In this document: positions 13,713-25,759 of the stretch, piece after piece | Numbering within the stretch: position 1 is the first letter of the stretch | Layout of the letters: every line of letters starts with the position of its first letter | Origin: Pezizomycotina sp. ARF18 | Lineage: Eukaryota; Ascomycota | DNA: 64,000 bases | NCBI GenBank assembly: GCA_002224055.1 | Contig: AZLU01000212.1 | Location: 1 to 64,000, forward strand | Direction of reading: 5' to 3' | Made by a program: the position numbers and the translations under genes | The notes under the pieces: generated by a model | Databases searched by the model: none | What the model was told of the DNA's origin: nothing | Seen by the model: only the letters and a program-made list of their open reading frames with translations

Positions 13713-16700
13713 ATGACGACCGTCTCAGCAACAAAACCCAGGTCGAACGATGCCCCGTTCTCGTACGCGGCCGCAGCTTCCGGTAAATCAGCTGGTGGCA
13801 AGTCGACAACAGCTCAACAAAGTACGAGCAGCAATGGCAATGTATCTGTCCCGTCCGCCAACCAGAGCTCTTCATCTCCTGCTACAGATACAACCAAGAA
13901 TGGCCTGGATAGTTATTCGAACGTGAACGGAGACGAGGCGCCACTGCGGTCTAGTTCGGCAACTGTCAACGTCGAACAATCTTTATCGAATCCCTCCTCA
14001 TCCACTCAGCTTCTCGAAGCTAACTCGAGAAGTTATGTCAGCCAACCGTCAGAACCATCGGAATCTAGCGTATTAGCCACGGCTTCTACTGCTGGGACGG
14101 TTGATACTGATGTTTCGTCGAGCGCGAACCCAAAGGACACCACGGAAAATTCTTCAACTAGTGGCGTCGAGGATTCCAAATCGGACTGTGAAATCAAGCC
14201 CGCGGCGGAGGGACAGGAAAAGGAGACCCCCAAACAGAAGGAGCTCATTCCGGCTCCACTTCAGCGATAAACATATGGACTGTAAGGAAAGAGCAAGCTG
14301 CGAAGTCAAAACCACAGCCACCGGCTACTTCGATATCGTTGCGACGTCACCCACTGGAAAATCAGCGAACGATCGGTCAGACATCAAAGCCAGCGATCAA
14401 CGGCCGGGGAAACCAAGTTTTGGAGGCTTCAGTGCTGAGAAGGACAAGTCTAATAGTTACGGATCTGATAGGAAGGATCTCGGAAGAGATAGACGAAAGG
14501 TGACTGACTCTAGCAAAGAGAGAACTAGCGTTAAGGACGACAGCAGTAAGTTTTTTCCTTGGGTTTGGTGGACTAAACAATCATCTGTATCGAATCGTGC
14601 GAACGGAAGCTAATTTTTCCTTCCTCCCCTTTCCAACCCCAAAATAGATTCGCGATATGGGAAGTCAGGGCCTCGTGTTTCTAAGACACAACAAGACAAG
14701 GTAGCAACGAAAGAGTCCGCAACACCACTTCTTCCTCCTCCGCTTGCGGATACGACATCTTGGCCTACGCCGGAAACTGCGCAAGATGAGGAAAAGAAGG
14801 AAAGGAAAGAAAGGGAAGAGAAAGAAAGGAGAAGCCCGTAGTCACTGGAACCAGGACCGGAAAGGAGAAATGGGTTAACGTTCCCGTGACACCCAATATT
14901 ATCTACAATACACCTCTTCCTCCGAAGGGATTACGGGGAGGCCGGTTGGGAGGCCGCGGCGGCGCCACTACAGGAGAGCGTACGGCAGGAGTTATCAAGC
15001 AGCGTCGAATAGTGGAGATAGACCCTCCACTAATCCCCAGCGAGCCTCTAGTGCCGAAGAGCGCGACCGAGGGCGGATATCTCATACCGCCGGAGAAGGC
15101 AGAGGTGGGCGAGGTGGGTACCAAGGAAATAGACCTAGGAGGTCTGGTAGCGTTGGCAGCAATCCTCAGTCAAAGGATTCCGTGAAGCCGCACTATTCTG
15201 AGAAGCGTAAGGACGCCGAAACACATAGTTCATTGGCTACATCCACCCCCTCCTCTGCTCCCCGCGAAAAAGCTACGCCAGCAGCAACACGCGCTCCAGC
15301 TCCCCAGGTAGTTTCGAGTACTCCTGTGGCGGAGAAGGTTACTCAAATGAGGACGTCAAAAAGCCTTCCGCTGAGATGGCACCGACCAGGCCACAGTTGT
15401 GACTTCCACTACTCATCAAAGTAGCAATAGCAGCGGCAACGGTCATAGTCATAGCCACAGCCACAGCCACAGCCACAGCCATAGCCATAATCATACCAAT
15501 AGTTATAGCGCGAACAACTATACAGGTGGCAATAGATCGGAGAAGATCCACCAAGGTCAGCCGTATCGTCGCGACAACATGACCAGACTGGAAGCCACAT
15601 TATTCCACTTCCACCATTAACAACGGTAACAATTCTTACGGAAGCAAATACGAAGGAAGCATGAAGGAGAGTATAAGAACAAGTTTGACAACAAGTACGA
15701 GACCAGGTACGATAACGGCAAGTATGACAGCAAGTACGACCACTCCAATCAGGACTCTTCATACTACAAAGAAGGCGGTTACAACTCGCATCCACACCGT
15801 GAGCGCGGCACTGGACGTGGTGGATACCGTGGACGTGGTGGTGCTAGTAACAGTAGCACATTCTACGGGAACCACAGCACCAATCACAGTGCCAACCACA
15901 GCACCAGCCACAGCACCAGCCATAGCGCACACAGTGCCCACAACACTCACAACAATGGCAATAACAACACTGGTAATACTCCGTATAGTAATGGTGTCCC
16001 AGCGCACCACCTCAATCATCAGGGTTCCGCATCGCACCTCTCCGGTCAATACCACCAACCGCCTGTCAGTGGGCACTCTCCTCAGTTCCCTCCGTCTCCG
16101 CAGATCCCTCAACAGCAGGGCAGAGGAAGCGGTTTCCGAAATAATCAGAGGTCTCAGTCAACTTCGCAGCAACAGCAACAGCAACAACAGCAACCCCAAC
16201 CCCAACCTCAACAATATGGAAGGTATTCTTTGCAAATGCCTTACCAGCAGCAGGTGCCTTTCGTTCAGCCCCCACTTATCAGCAGTTCTATGACTATCCT
16301 GGGTCGGCCGGGTTGCCGCCTCAGGTATCTCCTATGCCTTTCGTGCTTGGCGATCATGCCATGGTGCTAGATTTGGTTTCGAACCAAGTGTAGGTTCTTT
16401 TCCCTTCTTCTTTTATCCTTTCCCGTCTCTTTTGTTAAATACTTCTGGGGGCCTTCCTCGGCTAACGTTCGCTCTCGTCCTCATTCTGAAGAAATTACTA
16501 CTTCTCCGTGGACAACCTGTGCAAGGACATGTTCCTTCGCAAACACATGGACTCTCAAGGCTTCGTTCCTCTACAGGTCATAGCCAACTTCAATAGGATT
16601 AAGAATCTTACCACGGACTTTAATATTCTCCGCGACGCGTGTGAGCACGCACCTAATGCCGAATTAAAATCACCCCAGACGGAATAACGGTTGTTAGAGC

Positions 16701-17930
16701 TGTATCAAACCGACGAACTGGGTTCTAGAAATGGAGAAGCGTGATCCCTCAGCACAAAACGAAGGTCCCAACTGGAGTTATCGACCCCAGCCTCAACAGC
16801 CGCAACCGCCGCACTTCCCGCCTCAATTTGGACAATTTCCCCAGAACAACATCGGAATGCACCAACACCCCGAATTCCACCCCCAGGCAGATCCTACATC
16901 GCAAGAGCCAAAACGGCCTAGGTCTCTTAGCAGCATAGCCCCATCGTTTTATCCCTCAAACTCCCAAGGACAAACGCTTCACGTAGACCACACGCAAAAC
17001 GCGAGCGTTCCCATCACTAACGGAGATAGGCCTGCTGCACCCCGTGATGACGATCAGTTTCCAGACGAGAAGATCAATCTGTTGGTTTTGATAATTCGAA
17101 AATATAGCCAAGAGGTTGGTAATAAGGACAATAGCTCTTTGACGAACGGAGCAATGGAGGACATCAACGAAGAGTTACGCAAGTTTGAGGAAGAGGTCCA
17201 GAATTCTAAGGGAGTTAATGCAGGAGAGTTGAACAGGTATGGGAAAGTTCTTAGATCGTATTAGCCATTTATTGTAACAGTTGCTATCGCGTTCTACCGA
17301 GGACTTTAACCCGCAGTGCTAATAATATTCTCTCTTGGTAGTAGCGGGGAACAAATAAGATTTTTCCCAAGTAGCCCGAAACCAGCCTCCTCGACGCCGA
17401 CCCCGGAAACGAACCCACATCACGCAAATGAAGTCGGATGGTTCGTCGATCCCACGATTGGAGATGCCACTGATTCGAAGCCCTTCACACCACCTACACT
17501 TATCACCCTTATCTCTCCTTCCGTACCGACACGCTTGAGCAGAGGTCACTATCTGGGCCTATGAACACTCCAGGGCTTGAGACGCTCTACAGGTTTTTTA
17601 GTCACTTCCTGAGACAGCAGTTCAACAATAGCATGTATGAGGAGTTCAAGGCTCTCGCTCTCGAGGATCATAGCGTTGGCATTTCGATGGGTCTAGAATA
17701 TCTCTTCAAATTTTATGAGGCCAAATCCCTACAGGAGGCTGCGCACGACAGTATTTACAGGGACTTTGCCAGCCTTGCCAACGGCAAGCTTAGAATTTCC
17801 AGTTTGGGCTGCAAAAATTGAAGCGGTTTTGGAGAGCAAAGAAATCAGTGTCAAGCCAAAGCAAAAGCTCGAATCGCAACTCGACCAGGATACGATAAAA
17901 GCACTCTCCGAGATCAAATCGTCCGCATAA
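13713..17930 (+). CDS. LARP1-like La-motif RNA-binding protein
   Basis: Cytoplasmic La-related protein of the LARP1 group, which binds mRNA 5' ends and poly(A) and tunes translation of ribosomal-protein mRNAs. The start at 13713 gives MTTVSATKPRS and then an APFSYAAAASGK segment typical of fungal LARPs. Next comes a PAPPxAxNIW segment near 14250, an intron at 14546-14647, and the NVPVTPNIIYNTPLPP motif near 14880 before a Gly/Arg-rich stretch. A long disordered linker with His-Ser, Tyr/Lys, RGG and Gln-rich repeats follows. The La motif spans an intron at 16390-16491 (YYFSVDNLCKDMFLRKHMD, then QGFVPLQVIANFNRI). The C-terminus has DM15-type repeats: GLETLYRFFSHFLR, FNNSMYEEFKALALED, GLEYLFKFYE. 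The frame changes several times through single missing bases, one near 14256-14260. A further intron near 17240-17340 is likely. The stop at 17928-17930 is inferred. Confidence 0.9.
15443..15486 (+). repeat. CCACAG hexamer repeat encoding (His-Ser)n
   Basis: Tandem copies of a degenerate six-base unit (CATAGC/CACAGC) encode about eight to nine His-Ser dipeptides followed by NHTNSY inside the disordered linker of the LARP1-like protein. The unit keeps the reading frame, so length changes would not break the gene. Confidence 0.85.
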
Positions 17931-19999
17931 AGAGAAAAGAGAAGGCAGTTTTGTTCTGATATTCTTTATGGAGATATTGTATGTTGCTACTCCCGCCCCT
18001 ACTATTCGTTACCTACTCACACCTTTGATTTATAGACTTTACGTAAGCTAAACGAATCGACGACATTGTTATTATACATATCTAATACTTTCCAAAATAA
18101 AAATAAAAATCAAGGGGGAAGGAACAGTCATGAAGAAGACGAGATCGAATTAAAACGGGAATAAATGACGACAATAACGGAATATTAAAATAAAAAATTT
18201 TGAAAAGAAAGTATTCATATTTTTATATTAAAGAGGGGGGACAACAGAAAGTTTTCGAAACGACAAATAAAAAAGATTAATCGCCCCAAAAGTCATTGTC
18301 GGATACATTTATTCCTCGAATGTCGAATCAAGTTTACCTTTCTAAAGAGATATTTCATATCCAGATCTCTAATTTGTCTTCCAATATTTTCGTCCTCCTT
18401 ATAATTATTTCGTCGATGCATTCTTATTTTCAGATCATTTTTACTCACTATTAGTTTCCGTTTTTTAACTCATGATTACTCTTCGTTCCAATACTTTATT
18501 CGCCAACCGCGTCGTCGAATTTATTTTGTCATATTCGTCACTGTTGTAACGATTTCATCGCTCCTTCGTCCTCATGGCTTGCCTATCAAAGTCTTGGGAG
18601 CAAAGTAAATCCGATGGTTGCTATTTAAACTGCGCCTGTCTTAACTTTGTAATCCCTTTGTTTATTCTTTGAATGGGCCTGGAAAGAAGATACAATAAAA
18701 ATTTTTTCTTTTATTTATTTAACAATAATTGTGTTTTTCTTGCTTTCGCGGGTACAAGTCGGCGCACAACGGTTTTTAATGCTTTCATTTTCTTCAATTT
18801 TTGTCTTAATACCTATATACATGTCGGTTTTACTATTATTTCCCTCGAAAACCCCTATTATATTATTGCGCTGCTTTTTCTACAAGGAATTCCTCTTTTT
18901 TGTTTTTCTTTCTTGCGTCTCAGCCATTTTTTCTATCTCTGAGTATAACAACCCTTCATGCTATGTAAAAAAGTGGATGAGCGGCTTGGGATATCGAGCT
19001 CTTCTCGGCCACTCTGTCTACATGCCGACAAACCGCAACCGAATTTTCTACGAAGTATCGAATATCTGCCTATTACCTAAGTACTGCGTTCTCCCGGACT
19101 CGGCTCTTTGACCTGTTATTCTTAAATAGGCTCTTCCTTATTCTTCCTCCTCTTCTGAACCGTTTTTTTTTTTCTCTCCTTTCCCCTTTTATTCTCTTTC
19201 TTCTTCCTTTGCATAGTTACGTGTCTGCATGGTATGTTTGCTCTTGTCGTTCTCACTTGATTCCTAAAGTGCTTGAACGTTTATTGCCCACAATTATATC
19301 GTTCTGTTGCCAATTTCAACTTAAATCTTCCTTTATTTCCATTCTTGGTCCACTTCTTTCTTTCCTTTTCCACCTTGTTATACACGCGCCTTTTTTTTCC
19401 AAGGCGGTCAAATTTATATAATAGAATACTGGTTTATAAATATTATATTTTACGAATCTGGCTAAAACAAAAGTTCTTTGAATTTAAAGTCGTGTACAGC
19501 TGTACATAGCGTTTCCCACATTCCCTGGCATATTTCATTGTTCGGTTTTTCTTTAATGAGAATTATGAAATATTCATGTACAAAATTAGTTATTGCCTTT
19601 CTATAAAGGTAAAAAAAAAAAAAAAAAAACTAAAAAATATATATATCCTTTAACCAACGACCAAAACCTCGCGTTTCTCATGAATATAACGTAGTCGTCT
19701 AGAAGATATTACCTTCCGGCTATGTATCAAATCCACACAATGAGCCAGCAATCCTAAGGCTCGTTTTAGATAAGGATATTTTCTTCTTCATGTAAATAAG
19801 AAAATATATGTTCATTCTCTTTTATGAAGCAATAAAGTGATCTCTCTTAGAGAAAAAGAAAGCGGAAACCGGGAACGCCAAGTGCTATGTGAGCGGTATA
19901 TGTACATTGGACATATTGGGCTTGAACACCGTATATCATTACGGGAGAGGAAAATATATATATTTGCCTTGTCATTTGGTTTCCATCGGCGTCTATAGC
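17931..19999. other. Convergent 3' flanks of LARP1 and LSM6
   Basis: Two kilobases between two genes that face each other. It holds AT-rich sequence, an A-run at about 19611-19629 and short frames of hydrophobic low-complexity composition (18673-19111) that show no conserved motif. It is probably the two 3' UTRs plus spacer. Confidence 0.5.
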
Positions 20000-20493
20000 T
20001 CATTGATCCGCTGAGATATATAGTACTATTGAGCAAGCAATCGTTAGCCAACGAGCAAGAAGAGAACCCCAAAAAAAAGAAAATTTGAGAATTATATTTC
20101 CATCTTACCGTTATTCCCTCTGATAAAGACATCGCCGAACGTATTCTTTAGCTTCCCGAGACGAACTCCTTTGTGTTTCCAGCGCGATGTTCATGTAGCC
20201 GTCTACCGATTGTAGCTCCCCTGTGAGCAGCAGTAGTAAAGAGAGAAAAAGAATTCGTCAGCTGTGGAGTCCCGAGCAGGCTTTTCCCGCTGGTACTTCC
20301 TATGTTTCCGGGAGGAAGTGAAGGGAAGTAAGGGATAATGGCAGACCTTTGTATTCGACGCCAGAGTTGAGCTTCACTGTTATGGGCGCGCCGATGATCT
20401 CTGAGAGGAAGCGGAGGGGTCTTTGCTGCTGCTGCCGGCGGCGGGCTTTTCGGAGGCGGCGGCGGCGGCCTGTTCGGGGCTATCTGTGTCCAT
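20000..20493 (-). CDS. U6 snRNA-associated Sm-like protein LSm6
   Basis: Subunit of the LSm1-7 (mRNA decapping) and LSm2-8 (U6 snRNA) rings. Three exons fit: 20347-20493, 20109-20220 and 20000-20025. The ATG at 20493 starts an Ala/Ser-rich head of nearly 30 residues (MDTDSPEQAAAAASEKP), longer than the short head of most LSm6 proteins. The Sm1 motif then reads FLSEIIGAPITVKLNSGVEY, continuing GELQSVDGYMNIALE across the intron. The Sm2 motif is FGDVFIRGNN, split by an intron before VLYISADQ and TGA. The first donor is GTCTGC, which is unusual, though the join restores KGELQ. Single bases seem lost near 20410, at 20170-20180 and at 20151-20160, each next to a short homopolymer. Identity is secure. 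Confidence 0.92.
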
Positions 20494-23400
20494 TTCTTTT
20501 ATGTTTTCTTTTGGAGGGCGATTGCGGATATTGGGGGAAATGGCGAAGCTGTAGGTGGTGGGTGTATATATTTTCGTGGGAGAAGCGATGTCGATTTTTT
20601 TTTTTTTTTTTTTTTTTTGAAATCTCTAAGTGGACGTGGGCTGGAAATGCCAAGAAAAGGGCACTAGCTACTACTAACTAGCGCCGCCCAAAATAAAAAG
20701 AAGAGAAACTCCTTGGTAGCTCCGGTTTTGTGGTGCTTCCATTAAGAATTTAAAAATATACTTATTTCCCTATATAAAATTGCGCAACCATTTATTTTGT
20801 ATCTACTTAGATCTAGACGATTCATTGGATCTTTGGTCTTTTCCGTCCCCGTTCCTCTTAAGTAGGATTTCTCCTCCAAATAGACTAATGAAGTATCTAT
20901 CTTCCTATCCCAAAGCTCTTTCAAATCTTCCTGCTTCAGCAAAGAATTCGTAACGGCCGATACCATGACCGAATTACTTAAAACGATCCAATTATATACC
21001 TTGGCACCGTAAGCTTATTGCAAAAGTAGTGTACTTGCTTCTTATTGATGATGCTCGATGAGTATCCATATTATTATGACAAAAAATGAGATGCCTGTAC
21101 AAGTGTACATGTACGTTCCCCTTATCCACGGCTTTGAAATTCTCACCTTCTCACATTTTTTATAGCAAGCCTACTAACAAAATATATCTCTCTTTTATTT
21201 CCCTGCCAATGCATATATATAAATTATACGAGTTAAGACACAAAGCATACGCTTCCTCTAATACGTCCTCGGAGCTTAAGTTATCGACTCCTGTCTAAGA
21301 GAGGTCCTTGGTAGATGTCCACTCACTCTAGACCAAGATGATAGTGCTCGAGGATAATCCGGAGACTATGCAACCTGTTTAAGGCGAAGCAGGTATAACC
21401 GCCCGGCTATATTACTCTCGGAAAATAGCAATATTATTCGAGCTATATTAAGTTCTAAAGAAACTCTGTTGGAAGGACGCAGCGCCTAATGCAACGCTTA
21501 CAGAGCTAAAGAAAATTGTATAAACGACAGCCTCCAGTTCATTAACCGCTGGTTCTCGTAGATTACACGAAAACGGAGACATTGGACGAGTTTCTGCCAC
21601 ATCCGTACGAAGAAATTTGCCCTTCGAGAGACAGTCTATCCTTGGGGACATGCCAGCCTCTTTTCGTCTCCTTTAGATTGGAGCCACTAGATAAAAAGCT
21701 GGCATTGTGGCAGGAGACACGTTCCAGCGAGCTGGTGCGCAATAGCACGAGCAACCTAGCTAAAAAAAAAATACTCGGGTCTTCGATTTTTTCAAAGCTG
21801 TGCTCGAGTACTAGCTTGTATATAAATATGCTAATAGCGAAGGACATAATTCTACTCTAAAGAGACACAAGAAGGGTCGGAGGAGTACACGGACTACAGA
21901 GTTCAAATGGGTCAAGGAGCTCTACGGACTTTCTACAAAAAGAGCTATCGTTCATAAGAAACGACAGCGTGTGAACCGTCCCAATTTCTCGAGGGCGAAG
22001 GACTAGGCCCTTCTCAGGGGTGGACTTCTTCCATATAGTTCTCTCACCGGGCTTTCGGGTCGCGAAGTAGAAAGCACACGTAGACGGACCTGGGAAGTAC
22101 TTACTACATATCCTTTTTTTTTTTTTTTTCACAGATAGAGATGGGACCGTCCCTACGACATAGATGAGCTGGCAAAAGCAATCTAATCGCTACCCCTGCT
22201 CACTCCGGTTCCATGCCTTCCTAAATATACATCTAGTTAGGGTGATGCGGGTTGAGTCAATGCTCGATGGGAACGCTGCAAGATACATGGAGGAAGAAAG
22301 TATAGTACATATAAGCGCGTCCACGTATGTACAGAACACGGGTGTTGTAGTGGTCTTCAGCCTACACCCCTTATCGTGATAGTAAAATCGAGTTAGATCA
22401 AAACCCCAAAAAGAAAAATAAATTGCATCTGGAAGACTCTTTCGGAAACCCGTGACGAACGGATATTGATATATAAACAGCTTTTTTCTCTCCCCTAAAT
22501 TCAGGGGGGACGGTTAATTTAAGAATCTGTCTATTATAAATTCTAAAGGAAGATTTCAATGTACGTTCGAAGGGAACGTACAAAAGTTGGTTAAAGTACG
22601 GTTAATACTAACATCAACTGAATGATGTAACGTAGCTATATGTCGATCATTATTATTATAGAATATACTTCAGGTCCTCGTTATTATATCAGGCACTATA
22701 TTCATACTCACTGAACACAAGTAGTTCCACTACCTTAGCACGATGTTTATATTGAGAAGAAAGCCAGGATCAATTTCAGCACAAGTACGAGAAATGCAGA
22801 AAGCAATGCTACAAATACACCTTATAAACCAAAGATGAAGCACGAAGGAAAAAAGAGTAGATAGGTTTTCAGTAACCTCATCGATAAAAATTTGCTTCTA
22901 TTAATTCCTTGTTTAATGTTATATAATGAACCAGAATTAGACCAATCCCGTTTTCGATATCTCAAATGGATAAAAGATCAGGAAAGGGGGGAGGAAAGAT
23001 ACTGGCTAGTTTGAGACAAAGAGTTGTATGGAGAATACTGAATGGTTGGAATAGAAGCTGGCATGGAAATGGAAGACAGGATAGGTGTGTGTGTGGAAAT
23101 GTACATGTGTCGAGGAAAGGAGGAGAACAGGGATAGAAAAACGGTGAAAGAAAAGAAAAAAAAAAGTGCCAATCAATACAGGAAAAGAAAGAAAAAGGAA
23201 GTACTGAAAGCAGCGACGAACAAAAAAGACGATACCGTAAGCCGTGAATGAGTTGTAGTAAAGATGAAGAAAATTTGAAGGATAAAATTAGAAATGAACA
23301 CCTATTAAAGACAAAGTAAACAAATAAACAATTTTTTCTGAAAACGAGAGCCCATGAACAAAGTAAACAAACAGCATTATATCAAAAAGGAAAAATAAAC

Positions 23401-23956
23401 AATAGGGTGATAAAAGTGCAAATACAAAGCAACCAAGAGCTCTTCTTTGTGTGACCCTTCTCTTATGGTTTTGTTCCTTGTTTTTTTTCCCTGGTTAATA
23501 ACCTGATATCCTATAAAGTGAAATAGAAAAAGGGACAATTAAAAACGATTAATGAGGTTGAAAAAGCGCGTGAACAAGGAAAGAGCAGAAAAAAAGAAAT
23601 AATCCCATGTGACCGAACGAGAGAAAAATAGGAAAAGTAACAAAGAGAAAGGGAACTACCAATCATGCAATCTTCGCCAAACCCCTTGTAATGTTGAAGG
23701 AAAGAACCCGAATGACCCCAAGCTACTCCCTAACGACGGGATATAGAACTGTTGTTTTGAATAATAGCCAAAGAGTTTCCCCAGAGTTCCAATATCAACA
23801 CCTTCAACCCGTTAAAACAGTCAATGATGGTGGTTGGAAAACATATATGCACCCAGAAGAAAGGTTAGAAGAAAGAAAAGAAAGGGAAAAAAGAGCTTTG
23901 TATATACGATTAATTGCGTAAGTATAAGAGGGAAAGAAAAAGTAGACAAGCGAATT
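20494..23956. other. Intergenic region between LSM6 and cyclin B
   Basis: Contains a T22 tract at about 20597-20618 just upstream of LSM6, and AT-rich and purine-rich stretches at 22980-23250 and 23520-23930. Frames at 20742-20966, 21448-22132 and 23691-23921 were read, and none shows a conserved domain. The right end is likely the 3' UTR of the cyclin gene. Confidence 0.5.
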
Positions 23957-25759
23957 CTAATGATCATGAAAATAAGATTGATCTCTTCGAGAGAACCGTG
24001 CTTTCATTAATGATTTCGTTTGAAGAAAAGATTGGCCGTGAGTCATTAATGAAGTTGAAGACGATTTACCGGAATTGATCTTCTGGAGGTCAATGTTGAC
24101 GTTGTAGGTGGCAGCATTTTTCTTGGCCCAGGTGCGAGCTTGCAAAGATGCTGTAAATATAGTTAACAAGACTGTGTTCTTGGCTATAGAATGAAGAGGA
24201 AGACCTTGGTTACGAACCTTTCATGAACTTCTTGCTAGCGTATTTCTTAAAGAAGGCCTCATGCTTAACTGGCCTGGCCAGATAATCGATCATGAGACGG
24301 AAGATTGGCTGAATCTCCTTTTCGGTGTATTCAGAATAATGTTCGAGATTGGCATTCTGTTTTAGGGCTGAGGTTAGCAACGGAACAAAGAAAAAGCCGA
24401 AAACGTATTGGTGGTGAGAGTGACTTACCCAAGCTCCCTTGTCATACATCTTGCGAGCCATGTACATGGCAGCCGCGGCAATCTGGCTGGGCAAGTATTG
24501 GATGAAACGGTGATCGAGCAAGCTAACCTCCATAAGGTACTTGCCAATGGTGCGGGTCTGGATGTCATAGTTATCGGCCTTGGAGATGCGTCGCAAGAAG
24601 TTCATCGGGTTAGGATAAGACAGTTGAAATCGAGAGACTGGAGGATGTAGCGTTCGGCCCTCAGAATCTCCTCCTCGGTGTAACCGCCATCGGCAACGTA
24701 GATGAAGTTCTTGACCGAGGGGAAAAGACTTCTTCGTATTTGGCAGCGATAAACATAGCGGTAACGCCAACAAGCTGGAGCTTATCCAAACTCACAAACT
24801 TATTGGTGAGGAACGGTCCACGATGTTGACGGCAAGGAAGAGAGTTTCCGGGAGCAGGTGGAAGCGAAGGTGAACCTCAATAAGCCAATCAAACTAGAAT
24901 TCCACGCATCTTCCACTGGAGTTCTTCCTGGTGCTCCATGTAGTCAGGGTTAGGCTGGGTCTCGATCTCCTTTTCCTTGATACTCGAAAATTTCAACAAC
25001 GTATTCCGAAACCATAAGAGGATCATTGGCATCCTCATCGTCAAGGTTGTCCCAGGCCGGTTCTTCCCGCTTAAGTTCGACGGACTCCTCCAACTTCAAC
25101 GAGGCCTTCTTGGGCTCAACAACTTCAGTCTTAGTCTTCTTGGTTGATTCGACCGTGACAGTGGAAGAGGTTTTGACAACCGGGGCTCGTTCTCGGCTCC
25201 CTCGGCTTTGATCGACTTGCCAGTCGCAGCGCTCAGGCTGGAGCTGGAGACGAAGTGTTGCGTTTTTGGCGCGATGGCCCAAAGCAGTTGCTTGCTGCTG
25301 GAACGCTTAAGGTCTTCCGAACCCTTCTCCTTCAGGGGAGCCGTGGAGGTCGTGTTGGTGCGGTTGGACAAAGCACGCGATCCCTTCGTAACACCACTGC
25401 CAGCCTTGGTTGCCAGAACACTCTTGGCCGTTTCTTTCCACCTTTACCCAAAGCCTCCGTCGCCTGAACATTGCTTACATCACCGAGCGCAGCGCGCTTC
25501 CTGTTTATGGGTTGGTTGCTCTGCTTCGACTGGAGGGCGCCTCCTTCCGCCTTTCCACCCAGGTTCGATTCGAAGAGGCACGCGTGCACGTCCGACGCCG
25601 TGTTCTCATCGTGCGAATCATTGTTGGTCGACGGACCGCTGCTGTAACTCTCCTCTGTTTTTCAGAAACTAGTGTTAGAGAAGTTGTCCAAACGAGATCG
25701 CCTAAGGGAAAAAAAAAGGCGAGAAACACAAGAGAAGGACCTCTACACACTGCTTGCAT
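23957..25759 (-). CDS. G2/mitotic B-type cyclin
   Basis: B-type cyclin (Clb/NimE/Cdc13 group), the activating partner of the mitotic CDK. The N-terminal half has a KRAALGDVSN segment near 25490, typical of this family, and a Lys/Glu/Ser-rich linker. The cyclin fold follows: MNFLRRISKADNYDIQTRTI, YLMEVSLLDHRF and YLPSQIAAAAMYMARKM near 24450-24620. Introns at 24357-24428 and 24151-24217 lead to LEHYSEYTEKEIQP with KYASKKFMK, and then to ASLQARTWAKKNA at the end. The frame shifts repeatedly between 24640 and 25600. The start is uncertain: the ATG at 25759 may lie in a leader or an upstream small exon, and the first conserved residues come only after about 25640. The tail beyond WAKKNA is longer than usual and may also reflect a lost base. 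Confidence 0.85.

Noticed and set aside
15409-16112. Minus-strand frames of 117-128 codons with Tyr/Cys/Gly repeats
   Set aside because: Antisense shadows of the repetitive LARP1 linker.
18673-19111. Hydrophobic frames that look like membrane proteins
   Set aside because: AT-rich low-complexity translation in a 3' flank. No conserved motif, and two frames look equally good.
20349-20681. Arg- and Cys-rich plus-strand frame of 110 codons
   Set aside because: It is the antisense shadow of LSM6 exon 1 and its GCC repeat.
23042-23251. Lys/Glu-rich plus-strand frame
   Set aside because: Purine-rich low-complexity DNA, so likely chance.
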